DNA from: Bosea sp. 29B
GTDB lineage: Bacteria; Pseudomonadota; Alphaproteobacteria; Rhizobiales; Beijerinckiaceae
Direction: 5' to 3'
Assembly (NCBI RefSeq): GCF_902506165.1
Contig: NZ_LR733817.1
Coordinates: forward strand, 1,782,255 to 1,846,254
Length of the DNA stretch: 64,000 bases
The notes under the pieces are model-generated. The model saw only the letters and a list, made by a program, of their open reading frames with translations. It did no database searches and was not told where the DNA came from. The translations under genes and the position numbers were made by a program. Positions 52,681 through 61,010 of this stretch are shown here, piece after piece; the first letter of the stretch is position 1, and each line of letters begins with the position of its first letter.

Positions 52681-53867
52681 GCGAAGGTAATCCCGTCTTC
52701 ACCGCCCTCGGGCGGCCGATCCGCTTGGGCATTCTCGGCGGCGCCCCGCCCTCGATGATCGGCCCAGCGCATCGCATGGCGGCTGCGCTCGACGGCCGCT
52801 TCAGCCTCGTCGCCGGCATGATGTCGTCGAAGCCGGAGCGCTCCCGTCGCGAAGGGCTCGCGATCGGCCTCGCCGAAGAGCGCTGCTATGGCTCGCTCGA
52901 TGAACTGCTGGCGCGGGAGAAGGCGCGCCCTGACGGCGTCGAGGCCCTCGCCATCATCACCCCCAACGACAGCCACACCGCCTATTGCAAGGCGGCCTTC
53001 GCGGCCGGGCTCGACGTCATGGTCGAGAAACCGCTGTGCAACGATCTCGGCGAGGCGCGCGAGCTCGCCGCGTTGGCGCGCGAGAGCGGCGTCGCAGTGG
53101 CGCTGACACACACCTATTCCGGCTATCCGATGCTGCGCGAGATGCGCGCGCGCATCCTGGCCGGGCAGATCGGCGCCGTGCGTCTCATTCAGATCGACTA
53201 CCTCGCCGGCGGCAATGCGACGCTGGTCGAGGCGACGCCGGAAGGCGCCGCGCGCTGGCGGCTCAACCCCGAGATCAGCGGCCCCTCGCTCATCCTCGGC
53301 GATATCGGCACCCACGCCCACCATCTCGTCGGCTTCGTCACCGGCGAGCCGATGGCGAGCGTTTCCGCCGAGGTCGGCACGCTGGTGCCCGGCCGCAAGG
53401 TCCACGACATCGCGCAGATCCGCTTCCGGCAGGCAGGCGGCGCCCGCGGCCGGATCGAGCTCAGCAATGCCGCGGCCGGCGCGTCAAACCTCTTCACCAT
53501 CCGAATTTTCGGAGAGACCGGCTATCTCGCTTGGAGCCATGGCGCGCCCAATGAACTGCTGCTGGGCCGGCTCAATGGCGACATCGTCGTGACCGGCGCC
53601 GGCCGGCCCGACCTCTCTGCGGCGGCGCGGGATGCAACCCGGCTGTCGCGCCCCGGCCATCCCGAGGGGCTGATCGAGGCGATCGCCAATCTCTATATCG
53701 GCTTCGCCGACCTCATCCTGGCGCGGCGCGGGCTCAGGCCCGCCACCGACATGGCCAGGCTGACGCCCTCGATCGAGGACGGCGTCGCCGGCCTCGCCTT
53801 CGTCATGGCCTGTCTCGAAAGCTCTGCCGCCGGCGGCGCCTCCACTCCCCTCGCATCCAGCCTCTAG
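52677..53867 (+). CDS. Gfo/Idh/MocA-family dehydrogenase
   Basis: A 396-residue NAD(P)-dependent sugar dehydrogenase. The N-terminal fold IRLGILGGAPPSMIGPAHRM is followed by IITPNDSHTAYCKAAF, the catalytic Lys in VMVEKPLCND (near 120) and the GDIGTHAHHLVGFVTG strand with the substrate His. It probably oxidises a sugar or inositol ring in the cytosol as first step of the pathway. ATGA overlap with the isomerase shows tight coupling. Confidence 0.9.
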   Translation: MSEGNPVFTALGRPIRLGILGGAPPSMIGPAHRMAAALDGRFSLVAGMMSSKPERSRREGLAIGLAEERCYGSLDELLAREKARPDGVEALAIITPNDSHTAYCKAAFAAGLDVMVEKPLCNDLGEARELAALARESGVAVALTHTYSGYPMLREMRARILAGQIGAVRLIQIDYLAGGNATLVEATPEGAARWRLNPEISGPSLILGDIGTHAHHLVGFVTGEPMASVSAEVGTLVPGRKVHDIAQIRFRQAGGARGRIELSNAAAGASNLFTIRIFGETGYLAWSHGAPNELLLGRLNGDIVVTGAGRPDLSAAARDATRLSRPGHPEGLIEAIANLYIGFADLILARRGLRPATDMARLTPSIEDGVAGLAFVMACLESSAAGGASTPLASSL

Positions 53868-53876
53868 CGGAGCAAC

Positions 53877-54548
53877 ATGGCAACGATCGTCATCACCGGG
53901 TGCGACACCGGCCTCGGCGTCGAGTTCGCCCGGCAATACGCGGCCGAGGGGCACAAGGTCTTCGCGACCTGCCTTTCGCCAGAGACCGCACACGAGACCC
54001 GCGCGATTGTAGGCGATGTCGAGGTCAAAAAACTCGACATGACCGACCATGCCGGCATTGCGGCCTTCGCTGCTTCGCTCGGCGGGCGGCCGGTCGACAT
54101 CCTCCTCAACAATGCCGGCATCGGCCGGCCGCACCCGCCCTTCGGCGAGACCGACTACGCCAATTGGCGGCGCATCCTCGAAACCAATCTGATCGGCCCG
54201 ATGAAGCTGGTGGAGACGCTGGTCGAGAACGTCGCGGCGAGCGAACTGAAGATGATGGCCTTCGTCTCCAGCCGCATGGGCTCGATTGCGCTGAACCAGA
54301 GCGGCGGCTCCTATGCCTACCGCTCAAGCAAGGCGGGGCTGAACATGGTGGTCAAAGGCCTCGCGGTCGACCTGGCACCGCGCCATATCAGCGTCATTGC
54401 CCTGCATCCGGGCTGGGCCGCGACCGAACCGGGCGGGCGCGTGCCGGTCGCGGAGAGCGTCGCCGGCATGCGCGGCGTGATCCATCGCGCCGGGCGGCAC
54501 CACACCGGCATCTTCCAGACCTATCACGATCAGCCTTTGCCCTGGTGA
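53877..54548 (+). CDS. Short-chain dehydrogenase/reductase
   Basis: A 223-residue SDR: nucleotide motif TGCDTGLG (residues 6-13, instead of TGxxxGIG), NNAG in LLNNAGIGRP, catalytic Ser in FVSSRMGS and Tyr-x3-Lys in YRSSKAGLN. It interconverts an alcohol and ketone. Nine bases after the Gfo/Idh gene; the lactonase follows by four bases. Could be the sugar-to-lactone step or a later one. Confidence 0.9.
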   Translation: MATIVITGCDTGLGVEFARQYAAEGHKVFATCLSPETAHETRAIVGDVEVKKLDMTDHAGIAAFAASLGGRPVDILLNNAGIGRPHPPFGETDYANWRRILETNLIGPMKLVETLVENVAASELKMMAFVSSRMGSIALNQSGGSYAYRSSKAGLNMVVKGLAVDLAPRHISVIALHPGWAATEPGGRVPVAESVAGMRGVIHRAGRHHTGIFQTYHDQPLPW

Positions 54549-54552
54549 TACC

Positions 54553-55428
54553 ATGAAGCCCGAGATCGAGACCGTCCTGCCCGGCCCCTTCGCCCTCGGC
54601 GAAGGCCCGTGCTGGCATGGCGGCGAAGGCGCGCTCTATTTCGTCGATGCGCTCAGGCCGGCGATCCATCGCTGGCATCCGGCGAATGGGCTTGCCACCT
54701 GGGCGATGCCGGCGATCGTCGGCTCCTTCGCGATCCGGCGCAGCGGCGGGCTGATCGCCTCGCTGCAGACCGGCTTCGCCACGGTCGATCTTGCAACCGG
54801 CGCGGTGACGCCGCTGGTCGATCCCGAACCGGAGAAGCCGGCCAACGTCCTCAATGACGGCAAATGCGACAGACGCGGCCGGTTCTGGTGCGGCTCGCGC
54901 GACGGCGCGCTGACGGACCCGAATGGCGCGCTCTATCGCCTCGATCCCGATCTCAGCGCCCACCAGATGGACCAGGGCTTCATCGTCTCCAACGGCATCG
55001 CCTTCTCGCCCGACGACCGCACCATGTATTTCGCGGACTCACGGGCCGAGACCGTCTTCGCCTATGATTTCGACATCGATAGCGGCGCGATCTCCAACCG
55101 CCGCGTCTTCTTCTCGACCGGCGAGATCGAGGGACGCTGCGACGGCGCGACGGTCGACGCTGAGGGCTTCTATTGGTGCGCGCTGGTGCATGGCGGCAAG
55201 ATCGCCCGGGTCGATCCGAAGGGGCGTTTCGACCGGCTGATCGACATGCCGATCAAGCATCCGACCATGTGCACTTTCGGCGGCGACGGACTCGACGTGC
55301 TCTACGTCACCAGCGCCGCCTCAATGCTGAGCGACGAGGAGCGAGCCCGTACGCCGCAGGCCGGGAACCTCTTCGCCATTCACGGCCTCGGCGTGAAGGG
55401 CCTGCCGGAGCCGATGTTCGCGGGGTGA
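54553..55428 (+). CDS. SMP-30/gluconolactonase-family sugar lactonase
   Basis: A 291-residue six-bladed beta-propeller lactonase. Metal ligands are Glu in ALGEGPCWH, Asn in PANVLNDGKCD, Asn and Asp in VSNGIAFSPDDRTMYFADS. It opens a sugar lactone to the aldonic acid. Presence with dehydrogenases, dehydratase and aldolase genes points to a non-phosphorylative sugar oxidation. Last gene of the rightward operon. Confidence 0.91.
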   Translation: MKPEIETVLPGPFALGEGPCWHGGEGALYFVDALRPAIHRWHPANGLATWAMPAIVGSFAIRRSGGLIASLQTGFATVDLATGAVTPLVDPEPEKPANVLNDGKCDRRGRFWCGSRDGALTDPNGALYRLDPDLSAHQMDQGFIVSNGIAFSPDDRTMYFADSRAETVFAYDFDIDSGAISNRRVFFSTGEIEGRCDGATVDAEGFYWCALVHGGKIARVDPKGRFDRLIDMPIKHPTMCTFGGDGLDVLYVTSAASMLSDEERARTPQAGNLFAIHGLGVKGLPEPMFAG

Positions 55429-55478
55429 TACAGGAGTCGTCGAGATCGGCCGACCGAGTTGTCGGCGCAAAAATCTGG

Positions 55479-55590
55479 GTCGTCCCGGACAAGCCGCCTT
55501 CGGCGGCGCCGATCCGGGACCCATGCCTGAGCCTCAATCGGACAAGCTCAGGCATGGGTCCCGGGTCTCCCTGCGGTCGCCCGGGACGAC
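55479..55590. repeat. Cloverleaf palindromic repeat (type 2, copy 2)
   Basis: A 112-base relative of 40929-41038, with the same GTCGTCCCGG and CCGGGACGAC ends. Its central arm is 22 bp (55511-55532 with 55546-55567, one G-T pair). The inner half of the arm differs from copy 1 in sequence but remains fully paired. It lies between two convergent genes. Confidence 0.85.
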
Positions 55591-55649
55591 ACGCGTTTCA
55601 TCTTGATAGGTCAAAAGGGACGGCGCTTCGTTTTGGCGGCTGCCAGGAC

Positions 55650-56057
55650 TCATCCTCTGCCCGAAAGGACGAGCGGAGCCGCCAGCGTCGTGTTCTGCGA
55701 ACGGAAGAAGAGCCGGATCGGGATGCGCTCGGACGAGCCGACGCCCGGCTTCACCGCGCTGAGCTGGATATGGTGCGACGGGTTTCCCGTAATGCGGAAG
55801 CTGCCGTCTGCTCCGGTCTTCACGCTGCGATTTTCGGCGAAGGTGGTGAAGCTGAAGACCCAGAGCGTGACCTGGGCCCCTTCCACCGGCTTGCCCTGCG
55901 CGTCGAGCACCTGCCCGAGCACAAGCCCGTCATCATGGGTCGAGGCATAGAGGTTCCAGGCGGCCGCGACGGCGAGGATGGCGGCGGGGACCAGGACGAA
56001 GCGGTTGAGCAGCCACTTCCGCCAGCCACTTGGCCGGCCGCTGGAGTAAGCTTCCAT
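55650..56057 (-). CDS. Membrane-anchored protein with carboxypeptidase-regulatory-like domain
   Basis: A 135-residue protein. One N-terminal hydrophobic helix (FVLVPAAILAVAAAWNLY, about 20-37) is followed by a prealbumin/Ig-like fold: VLGQVLDAQGKPVEGAQVTLWVF, DGSFRITGNPSHHIQLSAVKPG, which matches carboxypeptidase-regulatory-like (CarboxypepD_reg) domains. The domain should face the periplasm. It follows the MalG-type permease by three bases, so it is part of the importer operon; its role there is unknown. Confidence 0.8.
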   Translation of the reverse strand: MEAYSSGRPSGWRKWLLNRFVLVPAAILAVAAAWNLYASTHDDGLVLGQVLDAQGKPVEGAQVTLWVFSFTTFAENRSVKTGADGSFRITGNPSHHIQLSAVKPGVGSSERIPIRLFFRSQNTTLAAPLVLSGRG

Positions 56058-56060
56058 CGC

Positions 56061-56876
56061 CTAACCCTTCGTCGCGCCAGAGGTGAGGCCCTGGATGAAC
56101 TCCTTCTGCGCCAGCAGGAACAGCAGGATGCCGGGTGCGAGCACCATGATGCAGAAGGCATAGAGCGCCCCGGTCGTATCCTCCTGATAGGACAGGAAGC
56201 GCGCCAGCCCGAGCGGCAGCGTCTGCATTTCCGGCGTCCGCGTCATGATCAGCGGCCAGAGGAAATTGTTCCAGGACCAGATGAAGGAGAGGATCACGTT
56301 CGTCGCCATGGCGGACTTGGCCAGCGGCAGCATGATCGTCCAGACGATCCGCCATTCCGGCAGGCCATCGACCTTCGCGGCATCTATCAGCGAGCCCGGG
56401 ATCGCGTCGAAGCTCGCCTTGAACACGAAGATGCAGATGATCGTCGAGAACTGCGGCAGGGCCAGGCCGACATAGGAATTCAGCAGGCCGAGCTGGCCGG
56501 TGATCAGATAGGCCGGAATGATCGTCGCCTGGAACGGCACCATCATGCAGGACAGGAACAGGATCAGGATGAAGCCCTTGCCCCGGAACTCGCGGGTCAG
56601 CGCATAGCCCGCCATCGCGTTGAAGACGACATTGGCGGCGATGGTGATGACCGAGACGATGACGCTGTTCAGGAAGTAGCGGGCGAACGGGATCGCGTAC
56701 CAGACATCGACATAATAGAAGAGGTGCGGGTTGCGCGGGATGATGCTCGGCGGAAAGGTGAAGATGTTCTCGCCCGAGACGGATGTCTTCAGCACCCAGT
56801 AGAAGGGTACCAGCATCACGAAGCAGACGGCGATCAGCGCCAGATGGATCGGCCAGGTCGGGGAGCGGCGCATCAT
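56061..56876 (-). CDS. Sugar ABC permease, MalG/UgpE type
   Basis: A 271-residue permease with six helices. The N-terminus MMRRSPTWPIHLALIAVCF and VFNAMAGYALTREFRGKG (family EAA region start near 105), GSLIDAAKVDGLPEWR (coupling loop EAA-like at about 180) and C-terminal FLLAQKEFIQGLTSGATKG are characteristic. The ATG at 56876 overlaps the previous permease stop. Confidence 0.92.
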   Translation of the reverse strand: MMRRSPTWPIHLALIAVCFVMLVPFYWVLKTSVSGENIFTFPPSIIPRNPHLFYYVDVWYAIPFARYFLNSVIVSVITIAANVVFNAMAGYALTREFRGKGFILILFLSCMMVPFQATIIPAYLITGQLGLLNSYVGLALPQFSTIICIFVFKASFDAIPGSLIDAAKVDGLPEWRIVWTIMLPLAKSAMATNVILSFIWSWNNFLWPLIMTRTPEMQTLPLGLARFLSYQEDTTGALYAFCIMVLAPGILLFLLAQKEFIQGLTSGATKG

Positions 56877-57811
56877 TCCATGTCCCTGGCGCCGGCATTC
56901 CCGCCGGAGAGCCGGTTCGCCGCCCAGGCGACCGTGATCAGGAAGATGAAGAACACGACCGTCACCGCAGCCGCATAGTCGAAGCGCGTCTGCACGAAGC
57001 CGAGCTTGTAGATGTAGGTGACGAGGATCTCGGTGGCGCGGCCGGGACCGCCGCCGGTCATGACATAGACCAGGTCGAAGCTGGTCACCGAGTTCAGCAT
57101 GCCGATGACGAAACACAGGAAGATCGAGGGGCGCAGCAGCGGCAGGATGATGCGCCAGAAGCGGTCGCTGGCAGTGGCGCCGTCGATCTCGGCCGCCTCG
57201 AACAGCGAGCTCGGGATGTTCTGCAGCCCGGTCAACAGGATGATCATGTAGAAGCCGAGCATCTGCCAGATATTGGCGACGACGACCGAGGGCAGCGCCC
57301 AGAAGAACGAGTTCAGGAACGGGATCGGCGTGTCGGTGAGGTGCAGCAGCCTGGCCACATAGTTCAGCAGGCCGACGCGCTCGTCGTACATCCAGCGCCA
57401 GATGATCGCGACCGCCACCGTCATCAGCGGATAGGAGAGGAAGATCAGCGTGCGATAGATGTTGCGGCCGCTGATGTTGGAGTTGACCAGCAGCGCCAGG
57501 CCGAGCGCCATCGCAATCCCGACCGGCGCCGACAGGATGATGAAGACCGTGTTCCAGAGCGACTGCCAGAACACCTCGTCCGTCAGCATCTCCTCGTAGT
57601 TCTCGAGGCCGATGAAGACTGCCGGCTTCAGCGGCGACCAGGCCTGGAAGGAGAGCAGGATGTTCCAGGCCAGCGGCAGGATGCGATAGAGCAGGAAGAT
57701 CAGCAGCGACGGCAAGAGGAAGCACCAGACCAGGATGGCCTGGCGCGTCGTCGCCCTGCGCAGGAAGGAGGTACGCCGCCGTTCGGGCGCGGCGGACATA
57801 GCCATTGCCAT
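56873..57811 (-). CDS. Sugar ABC permease, MalF/UgpA type
   Basis: A 312-residue permease. Start at 57811 (alternatives 57805 and 57799 in frame). ILVWCFLLPSLLIFLLYRI is the first helix, and the coupling loop is SLFEAAEIDGATASDRFWRI near 220. The C-terminus FLITVAWAANRL is the last helix. It sits between the binding-protein and MalG-type genes. As with the peptide system at 22-26 kb, no ATPase gene is in the operon. Confidence 0.91.
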   Translation of the reverse strand: MAMAMSAAPERRRTSFLRRATTRQAILVWCFLLPSLLIFLLYRILPLAWNILLSFQAWSPLKPAVFIGLENYEEMLTDEVFWQSLWNTVFIILSAPVGIAMALGLALLVNSNISGRNIYRTLIFLSYPLMTVAVAIIWRWMYDERVGLLNYVARLLHLTDTPIPFLNSFFWALPSVVVANIWQMLGFYMIILLTGLQNIPSSLFEAAEIDGATASDRFWRIILPLLRPSIFLCFVIGMLNSVTSFDLVYVMTGGGPGRATEILVTYIYKLGFVQTRFDYAAAVTVVFFIFLITVAWAANRLSGGNAGARDME

Positions 57812-57830
57812 AACCGGCGCCGCTCCCCGC

Positions 57831-59081
57831 TCAGGACCGGCGCATGACGCGCGTGACCGCGCGCTCTGCATCCGCCATTGCCGTCTTGGCATCCTTGCGG
57901 CCGAGCACGGCGTTCTGGATCTCGGCCCAGAAGACGTCCTTGACCTGCGCATCGTTCGGCAGGGGCCAGTTGCCGCACATCTTGTCGGTGTGTTCGAGCT
58001 GCGTCAGCAGCACGGCATGGGCCAGCGGATCCTCGGCCTTGACCTTCTCCAGCCCGATTTTGTCGGCGGCGAGATTGCCGGTGAGGATGCGGCGGCGCAC
58101 CGAGAACTCGGTCGCCCATTTGTTGCCGGTCATGTGCTTGACCAGGGCCCAGGCGAGATCCGGATTCTTCGACGATTTCGAGATGGCGAAGCCGTGATTG
58201 GTCGGCGTCGACCAGTTGCCGGGATTCTGGGCCGCGCCGAGCGTATCGGGATTGACCCAGGGCGCCTGGCCCTTGACGAAGAAATACGAGGCCGAATGGG
58301 CCTGCAGCATGCCGACATTGCCGGAAGCGAAGGCGCCGTTGGGCTCGACCCAGCGCCCGGTCCAGGCGATCTTGTTGATCCCGCCCGAGGCCGTCGCCTT
58401 GGCCAGCTTCTCCAGCACCTCGATCGTCTTCGGCGTGTTGAAGGCCGGCGTCTTCATGTCCGCTTTCAGCAGCTCGACGCCGTTCATCTGCATCAGCGGC
58501 CAATAGAGCCAGTCGAAATTCAGCGTCAGGAAGCCGGTCTTCTCACCCTTGGCCATCGCCTGGCTGAAATTGACGATCTCGTCGAACGACTTGGGCGCAT
58601 CCGTCAGGCCGGCCTCCTTGAACATCGTCTTGTTGTAGAACAGCAGCGTCTTGGCGATGTAGAAGGGCACGACAAAGTTCTTCTTGTCGTAGACGAAGCT
58701 CGCCAGGTAGTCCTGGTTGTAGAGCTTGGCGACGTCCGGCTCCTTCTGCATATAGGGCGTCAGGTCGAGCAGGGCGCCGTTCGCCGCCCACTCCACCCAG
58801 ATCGCGCCCTGGAGATCGATGATGTCGGGCGCCGTGCCGGCGACGAGCTGCGTCTGGTAGAAGGCCGGCAGCTCCGGCCCCTTCTTGTCGAGCCACTCGA
58901 TCTCAACGCCCGGATTCTGCGCCTTGAAGTCGGCGAACTCCTCTTTGAACAGTGCCTCCTGGTCGGCGATGTTCCAGGTCAGGATGCTGAGCTTGCGGTT
59001 CGACTGCGCCCGCAGATAGGCCGGCATCGCGACCGTTCCCGCCGCAGCCAGGCCGCTCTTGATGAGTGTTCTGCGGTCCAT
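57831..59081 (-). CDS. Sugar-binding protein of ABC importer (family 1)
   Basis: A 416-residue periplasmic protein. Start at 59081 follows GGGAGGGCGGC; the leader MDRRTLIKSGLAAAGTVAMPAYLRAQ has a twin-arginine pair. Mature features KLSILTWNIADQEALFKEEF, YNKTMFKEAGL and NHGFAISKSSKNPDLAWA are typical of the SBP_bac_1 family that binds oligosaccharides or glycerol phosphate. First gene of the leftward operon, under a LacI-type operator. Ligand unknown. Confidence 0.92.
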   Translation of the reverse strand: MDRRTLIKSGLAAAGTVAMPAYLRAQSNRKLSILTWNIADQEALFKEEFADFKAQNPGVEIEWLDKKGPELPAFYQTQLVAGTAPDIIDLQGAIWVEWAANGALLDLTPYMQKEPDVAKLYNQDYLASFVYDKKNFVVPFYIAKTLLFYNKTMFKEAGLTDAPKSFDEIVNFSQAMAKGEKTGFLTLNFDWLYWPLMQMNGVELLKADMKTPAFNTPKTIEVLEKLAKATASGGINKIAWTGRWVEPNGAFASGNVGMLQAHSASYFFVKGQAPWVNPDTLGAAQNPGNWSTPTNHGFAISKSSKNPDLAWALVKHMTGNKWATEFSVRRRILTGNLAADKIGLEKVKAEDPLAHAVLLTQLEHTDKMCGNWPLPNDAQVKDVFWAEIQNAVLGRKDAKTAMADAERAVTRVMRRS

Positions 59082-59136
59082 GCCGCCCTCCCTGAATGAT
59101 CTGGCGCCTCGTCTCTTCGGACGAGCTTCGACAGCA

Positions 59137-59164
59137 ATGATAGCGGTTACATTCAACTGGTCAA
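59137..59164 (-). promoter_or_regulatory. Promoter with LacI-type operator, sugar importer operon
   Basis: On the reverse strand, TTGACC (complement of 59159-59164), 16 bases and TATCAT (complement of 59137-59142) form the promoter of the binding-protein gene. The operator TGATAGCGGTTACA (59138-59151) covers the -10 and spacer. The same layout occurs at 51561-51588. Confidence 0.75.
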
Positions 59165-59225
59165 GACAGCTCGGAGCCCGCACATATTTCCCTTTTATAT
59201 GTAACTTTCAGCGCATTTCGTTCGA

Positions 59226-59252
59226 TTGACAGGGTTATGAAAGCGATGTCAT
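59226..59252 (+). promoter_or_regulatory. Promoter with LacI-type operator, dehydratase-regulator unit
   Basis: TTGACA (59226-59231) followed by operator-like TGAAAGCGATGTCA (59238-59251), whose TGTCAT end (59247-59252) could be the -10 box at a short 15-base spacing. It shares 10 of 14 positions with the operator at 59138, exactly 100 bases away. It would give autoregulation, since the LacI gene is co-transcribed. Confidence 0.6.
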
Positions 59253-59270
59253 CTAACGCATCGCCCTGCC

Positions 59271-61010
59271 GTGGAGTTCATGCCGTTGCCGTCCCGCCGC
59301 CCTGAAGAATTGCGCAGCGCGCGCTGGTATTCGGCCGAGGGCATGCGCGCCTTCGCCCATCGCCAGCGCATGCAGCAGATGGGCCTGCGCCGCGAGGAGT
59401 TCATGGGCCGGCCGGTGATCGCGATCCTGAACACCTGGAGCGATCTCTCACCCTGTCATGCGCATCTGCGCGAGCGCGCCGAGGCGGTGAAGCGCGGGGT
59501 CATCCGCGCCGGCGGCCACCCGGTCGAATTGCCGGCCCTGTCGCTCGGCGAGGTCATGGTGAAGCCGACCACCATGCTCTACCGCAACCTCCTCGCCATG
59601 GAGGCGGAAGAACTGCTGCGCCAGCACCCGATCGACGGCGCCGTGCTGCTCGGCGGCTGCGACAAGACCACGCCCGGGCTGTTGATGGGCGCGCTCAGCA
59701 TGGACCTGCCGGCGATCTTCTGCCCGGCCGGACCGATGCTCAACAGCAGCTGGCGCGGTACGCGCGTCGGCGCCGGCACGCACACCATGAAATACTGGAA
59801 CGAGTACCGGGCCGGGAAGCTCAGCGAAGACGAATTGGTCGAGATCGAGGGCATCTCGACGCGCTCGCCCGGCACCTGCAACACCATGGGCACGGCCTCG
59901 ACGATGACGTCGATCGCCGATGCGCTCGGGCTGACTTTGCCGTTCGCCTCCAGCATTCCCGCCATGGATTCGGCCCATACCCGCATGGCCTCGGCCTCCG
60001 GCGAGCGGATCGTCGAGATGGTCTGGGAGGACCTCAAGCCCTCGCAGATCCTGACACAGGGCTCGGTGCGCAACGCGCTGCATGTCGATGTCGCCCTGTC
60101 GGGCTCGACCAATGCGGCAATCCATCTCATCGCCATGGCGCGGCGCGCGGGCCTGTCGATCTCGCTCGACGATTTCGACGCGATCGCCCGGGAGACGCCG
60201 ATCCTCGCCAATGTCTTCCCGGCCGGGAATTTCCTGATGGAGGATTTCTACTTCGCCGGCGGCCTCGGCGGGCTGATGTCACGGCTGTCCGATCGGCTCG
60301 ACCTGTCTGCCCGCAACATCCTCGGCCAGACGCTGGGCGAGGCACTGGAGCGAGCGCGGATCGTCGACGAGGACATCATCCGCCCGCTCTCCAACCCGGT
60401 CAGCGCGATGCCCGCCATAGCCGTGCTGCGTGGCAACCTCGCTCCCAACGGCGCCGTCATCAAGCCCTCGGCCGCGACGCCGGAGCTACTGGTCCATCGT
60501 GGCCGCGCGGTCGTCTTTGACAGCCCCGCCGCCCTCGCCAGAGGCGTCGAGGACCCCGATCTCGACGTCGACGAGAACAGCGTGCTCATCCTGCGCGGCG
60601 CCGGCCCGGTCGGTGCGCCCGGCATGCCGGAATGGGGCGCCCTCGCCTTGCCGAAGAAGCTGCTCGCCAAGGGCGTGCGCGACATGGTCCGCATCTCCGA
60701 TGCGCGCATGAGCGGCACCCATTACGGCACCTGCGTGCTGCATGTCGCGCCGGAATCGCATGTCGGCGGCCCGCTCGCCTTGGTCCAGACCGGCGACGAG
60801 ATCATCCTCGACGTGCCGAACCGGCGCCTCGACATGCTGGTCGACGAGGCCGAGCTCGCCCGGCGCCGGGCCGCCTGGAAGGAGCCACCGCCGCTCTATG
60901 GCCGCGGCTACGGCATGCTGTTCCAGCGGACGGTGACGCAGGCCGACAAGGGCTGCGATTTCGACTTCCTCGAACAGGGTCCGCCGACGGCCGAACCGGG
61001 CATCTTCTGA
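59271..61010 (+). CDS. IlvD/Edd-family dehydratase (probable sugar-acid dehydratase)
   Basis: A 579-residue Fe-S dehydratase. The cluster Cys residues appear in LLGGCDKTTPGLLMGA and SPGTCNTMGTASTMT, and YGTCVLHVAPES is close to the third. Members remove water from dihydroxy acids or aldonic acids. Within this cluster a sugar-acid dehydratase, giving a 2-keto-3-deoxy acid, is likelier than branched-chain synthesis. Start GTG 59271 or ATG 59280 (GGAG lies between them); undecided. Stop overlaps the LacI start. Confidence 0.88.
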   Translation: MEFMPLPSRRPEELRSARWYSAEGMRAFAHRQRMQQMGLRREEFMGRPVIAILNTWSDLSPCHAHLRERAEAVKRGVIRAGGHPVELPALSLGEVMVKPTTMLYRNLLAMEAEELLRQHPIDGAVLLGGCDKTTPGLLMGALSMDLPAIFCPAGPMLNSSWRGTRVGAGTHTMKYWNEYRAGKLSEDELVEIEGISTRSPGTCNTMGTASTMTSIADALGLTLPFASSIPAMDSAHTRMASASGERIVEMVWEDLKPSQILTQGSVRNALHVDVALSGSTNAAIHLIAMARRAGLSISLDDFDAIARETPILANVFPAGNFLMEDFYFAGGLGGLMSRLSDRLDLSARNILGQTLGEALERARIVDEDIIRPLSNPVSAMPAIAVLRGNLAPNGAVIKPSAATPELLVHRGRAVVFDSPAALARGVEDPDLDVDENSVLILRGAGPVGAPGMPEWGALALPKKLLAKGVRDMVRISDARMSGTHYGTCVLHVAPESHVGGPLALVQTGDEIILDVPNRRLDMLVDEAELARRRAAWKEPPPLYGRGYGMLFQRTVTQADKGCDFDFLEQGPPTAEPGIF

